Below are positions 63,635 to 64,000 of a DNA stretch of 64,000 nucleotides, piece by piece. The translations under genes were made by a program, and so were the position numbers. Source of the stretch: Nematocida ironsii (lineage: Eukaryota > Microsporidia); contig LTDK01000174.1 of NCBI GenBank assembly GCA_001642415.1, positions 1 to 64,000 of the forward strand, in the 5' to 3' direction. Position 1 is the first letter of the stretch. Each line of letters starts with the position of its first letter. A model generated the notes under the pieces. The model searched no databases, was not told the origin of the DNA, and saw only the letters and a program-made list of their open reading frames with translations.

Positions 63635-64000
63635 TTATTTGCATGGCCTCAATTTTTTGAGCATATGCCCAGGCAGAGTTTTTATTACACCATCTCGCAT
63701 TACTTTAAAAGAAGAACCTTCTGCCCTTTCAATAATAGTCCATTTGCCATCATAAAAGCCATCAAACTTGGGTTTTCTAGTTGAAGTATTATTGTCAAGA
63801 ACTCGCTTTATAAGTACTTCATCACCAGCATTTAATGTAGACTTCCTATAACGAGCATTTGCGTCATGAGCCATCCGAGCCACGTACTTTTTTCTGTATG
63901 CAAGTAGTTCAGTATTAACATTAGGTTTTATTATGGGAATATGTTCAGAATCAATAGATACATCGCTTATCTCATTCTCATTTAGCAAAATATCTGAAAA
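63635..64000 (-). mobile_element. 3' end of a Ty3/gypsy-type polyprotein (integrase C-terminus), partial
   Basis: An open frame of 122 codons that enters from the right window edge and ends at the TAA at 63635; its true start is outside. The tail of a retroviral-like integrase is recognisable: A-R-Y-R-K-S-T-L-N-A-G-D-E-V-L-I-K, an SH3-like fold with G-K-W-T-I-I-E-R, and V-I-K-T-L-P-G-H-M-L-K-K-L-R-P at the end, as in the C-terminal domains of Ty3/gypsy integrases. It would help the integrase bind DNA. No frameshift is visible in this piece. Whether the whole element is active cannot be told from here. Confidence 0.8.

Noticed and set aside
1..64000. rRNA genes, CRISPR arrays, bacterial-type operons or riboswitches
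   Set aside because: None seen; the gene set is eukaryotic and only two tRNA genes were recognised.

Overview
This window looks like nuclear chromosomal DNA of a microsporidian, probably from the Nematocida-like (nematode-infecting) side of the group; that lineage call is inference. The grounds are: compact intron-less genes with eukaryotic/fungal products (Cdc20, Mot1, NF-YA, Gcn5, a WOPR factor, RPA32, Sed5); shortened versions of familiar proteins; divergent start codons only 19-35 bp apart; convergent stop codons that touch or overlap; and CCC/GGG plus AAATTT signals just upstream of ribosomal protein start codons, a known microsporidian promoter style. I see no spliceosomal introns, rRNA or CRISPR. 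Two tRNA genes (Glu-UUC, Thr-UGU) are clear.

Layout. 1-6.4 kb is AT-rich and holds a large putative secreted protein, a basic serine-rich protein and a small secreted protein. 6.5-11.2 kb is a minus-strand run: Vps74/GOLPH3, a reduced RasGEF, a RING-H2 protein, an unknown protein and ubiquilin/Dsk2. 11.6-19 kb has small membrane proteins, an RPA70-like OB-fold protein, Nup53/Nup35, a tandem ubiquitin-like protein, a bZIP factor with a mini-uORF and an RNF121-like membrane RING protein. 19-27 kb is a plus-strand block: Mot1, Cdc20/Cdh1, NF-YA and a Mad3/BubR1-like protein with a degenerate kinase domain. 27-30.5 kb has tRNA-Glu, uS4, a PTRHD1-type peptidyl-tRNA hydrolase, eL21 and Brl1/Brr6. 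31-35.5 kb is one DDX60-like helicase gene, followed by 1.45 kb with no gene. 37-45 kb has a PITP, a 46-residue ORF, a Rad17-like protein, a WOPR factor, a Dph4-like protein, a secreted membrane protein, a CCHC protein and an ankyrin protein. 45-54.6 kb has RPA32, a WD protein (probable Utp21), a Gag/RNase-H-derived gene, tRNA-Thr, AspRS and a Dsn1-like kinetochore protein. 55-64 kb has Gcn5, a TPR-like protein, the PP2A B55 subunit, Sed5, ribose-5-phosphate isomerase, Pol I subunit Rpa12, an acidic protein and the 3' end of a Ty3/gypsy-type retrotransposon running off the window.

Several genes fall into working modules. Mad3/BubR1-like, Cdc20/Cdh1, Dsn1 and PP2A-B55 belong to kinetochore, checkpoint and mitotic-exit control. 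Nup53 and Brl1 belong to nuclear pore assembly. Vps74, Sed5 and PITP belong to Golgi membrane function. RPA32, the RPA70-like protein and Rad17 belong to single-stranded DNA and damage signalling. Mot1, Gcn5, NF-YA, bZIP and WOPR belong to transcription control.

The most notable observations are an intact gene fusing a Gag-like domain to a catalytically altered RNase H-like domain with no reverse transcriptase, a DDX60-family helicase, a Mad3/BubR1 pseudokinase, a Dsn1 with two RRxS sites, and a recurrent TTTCGGGTTA element found only at gene edges and between genes.
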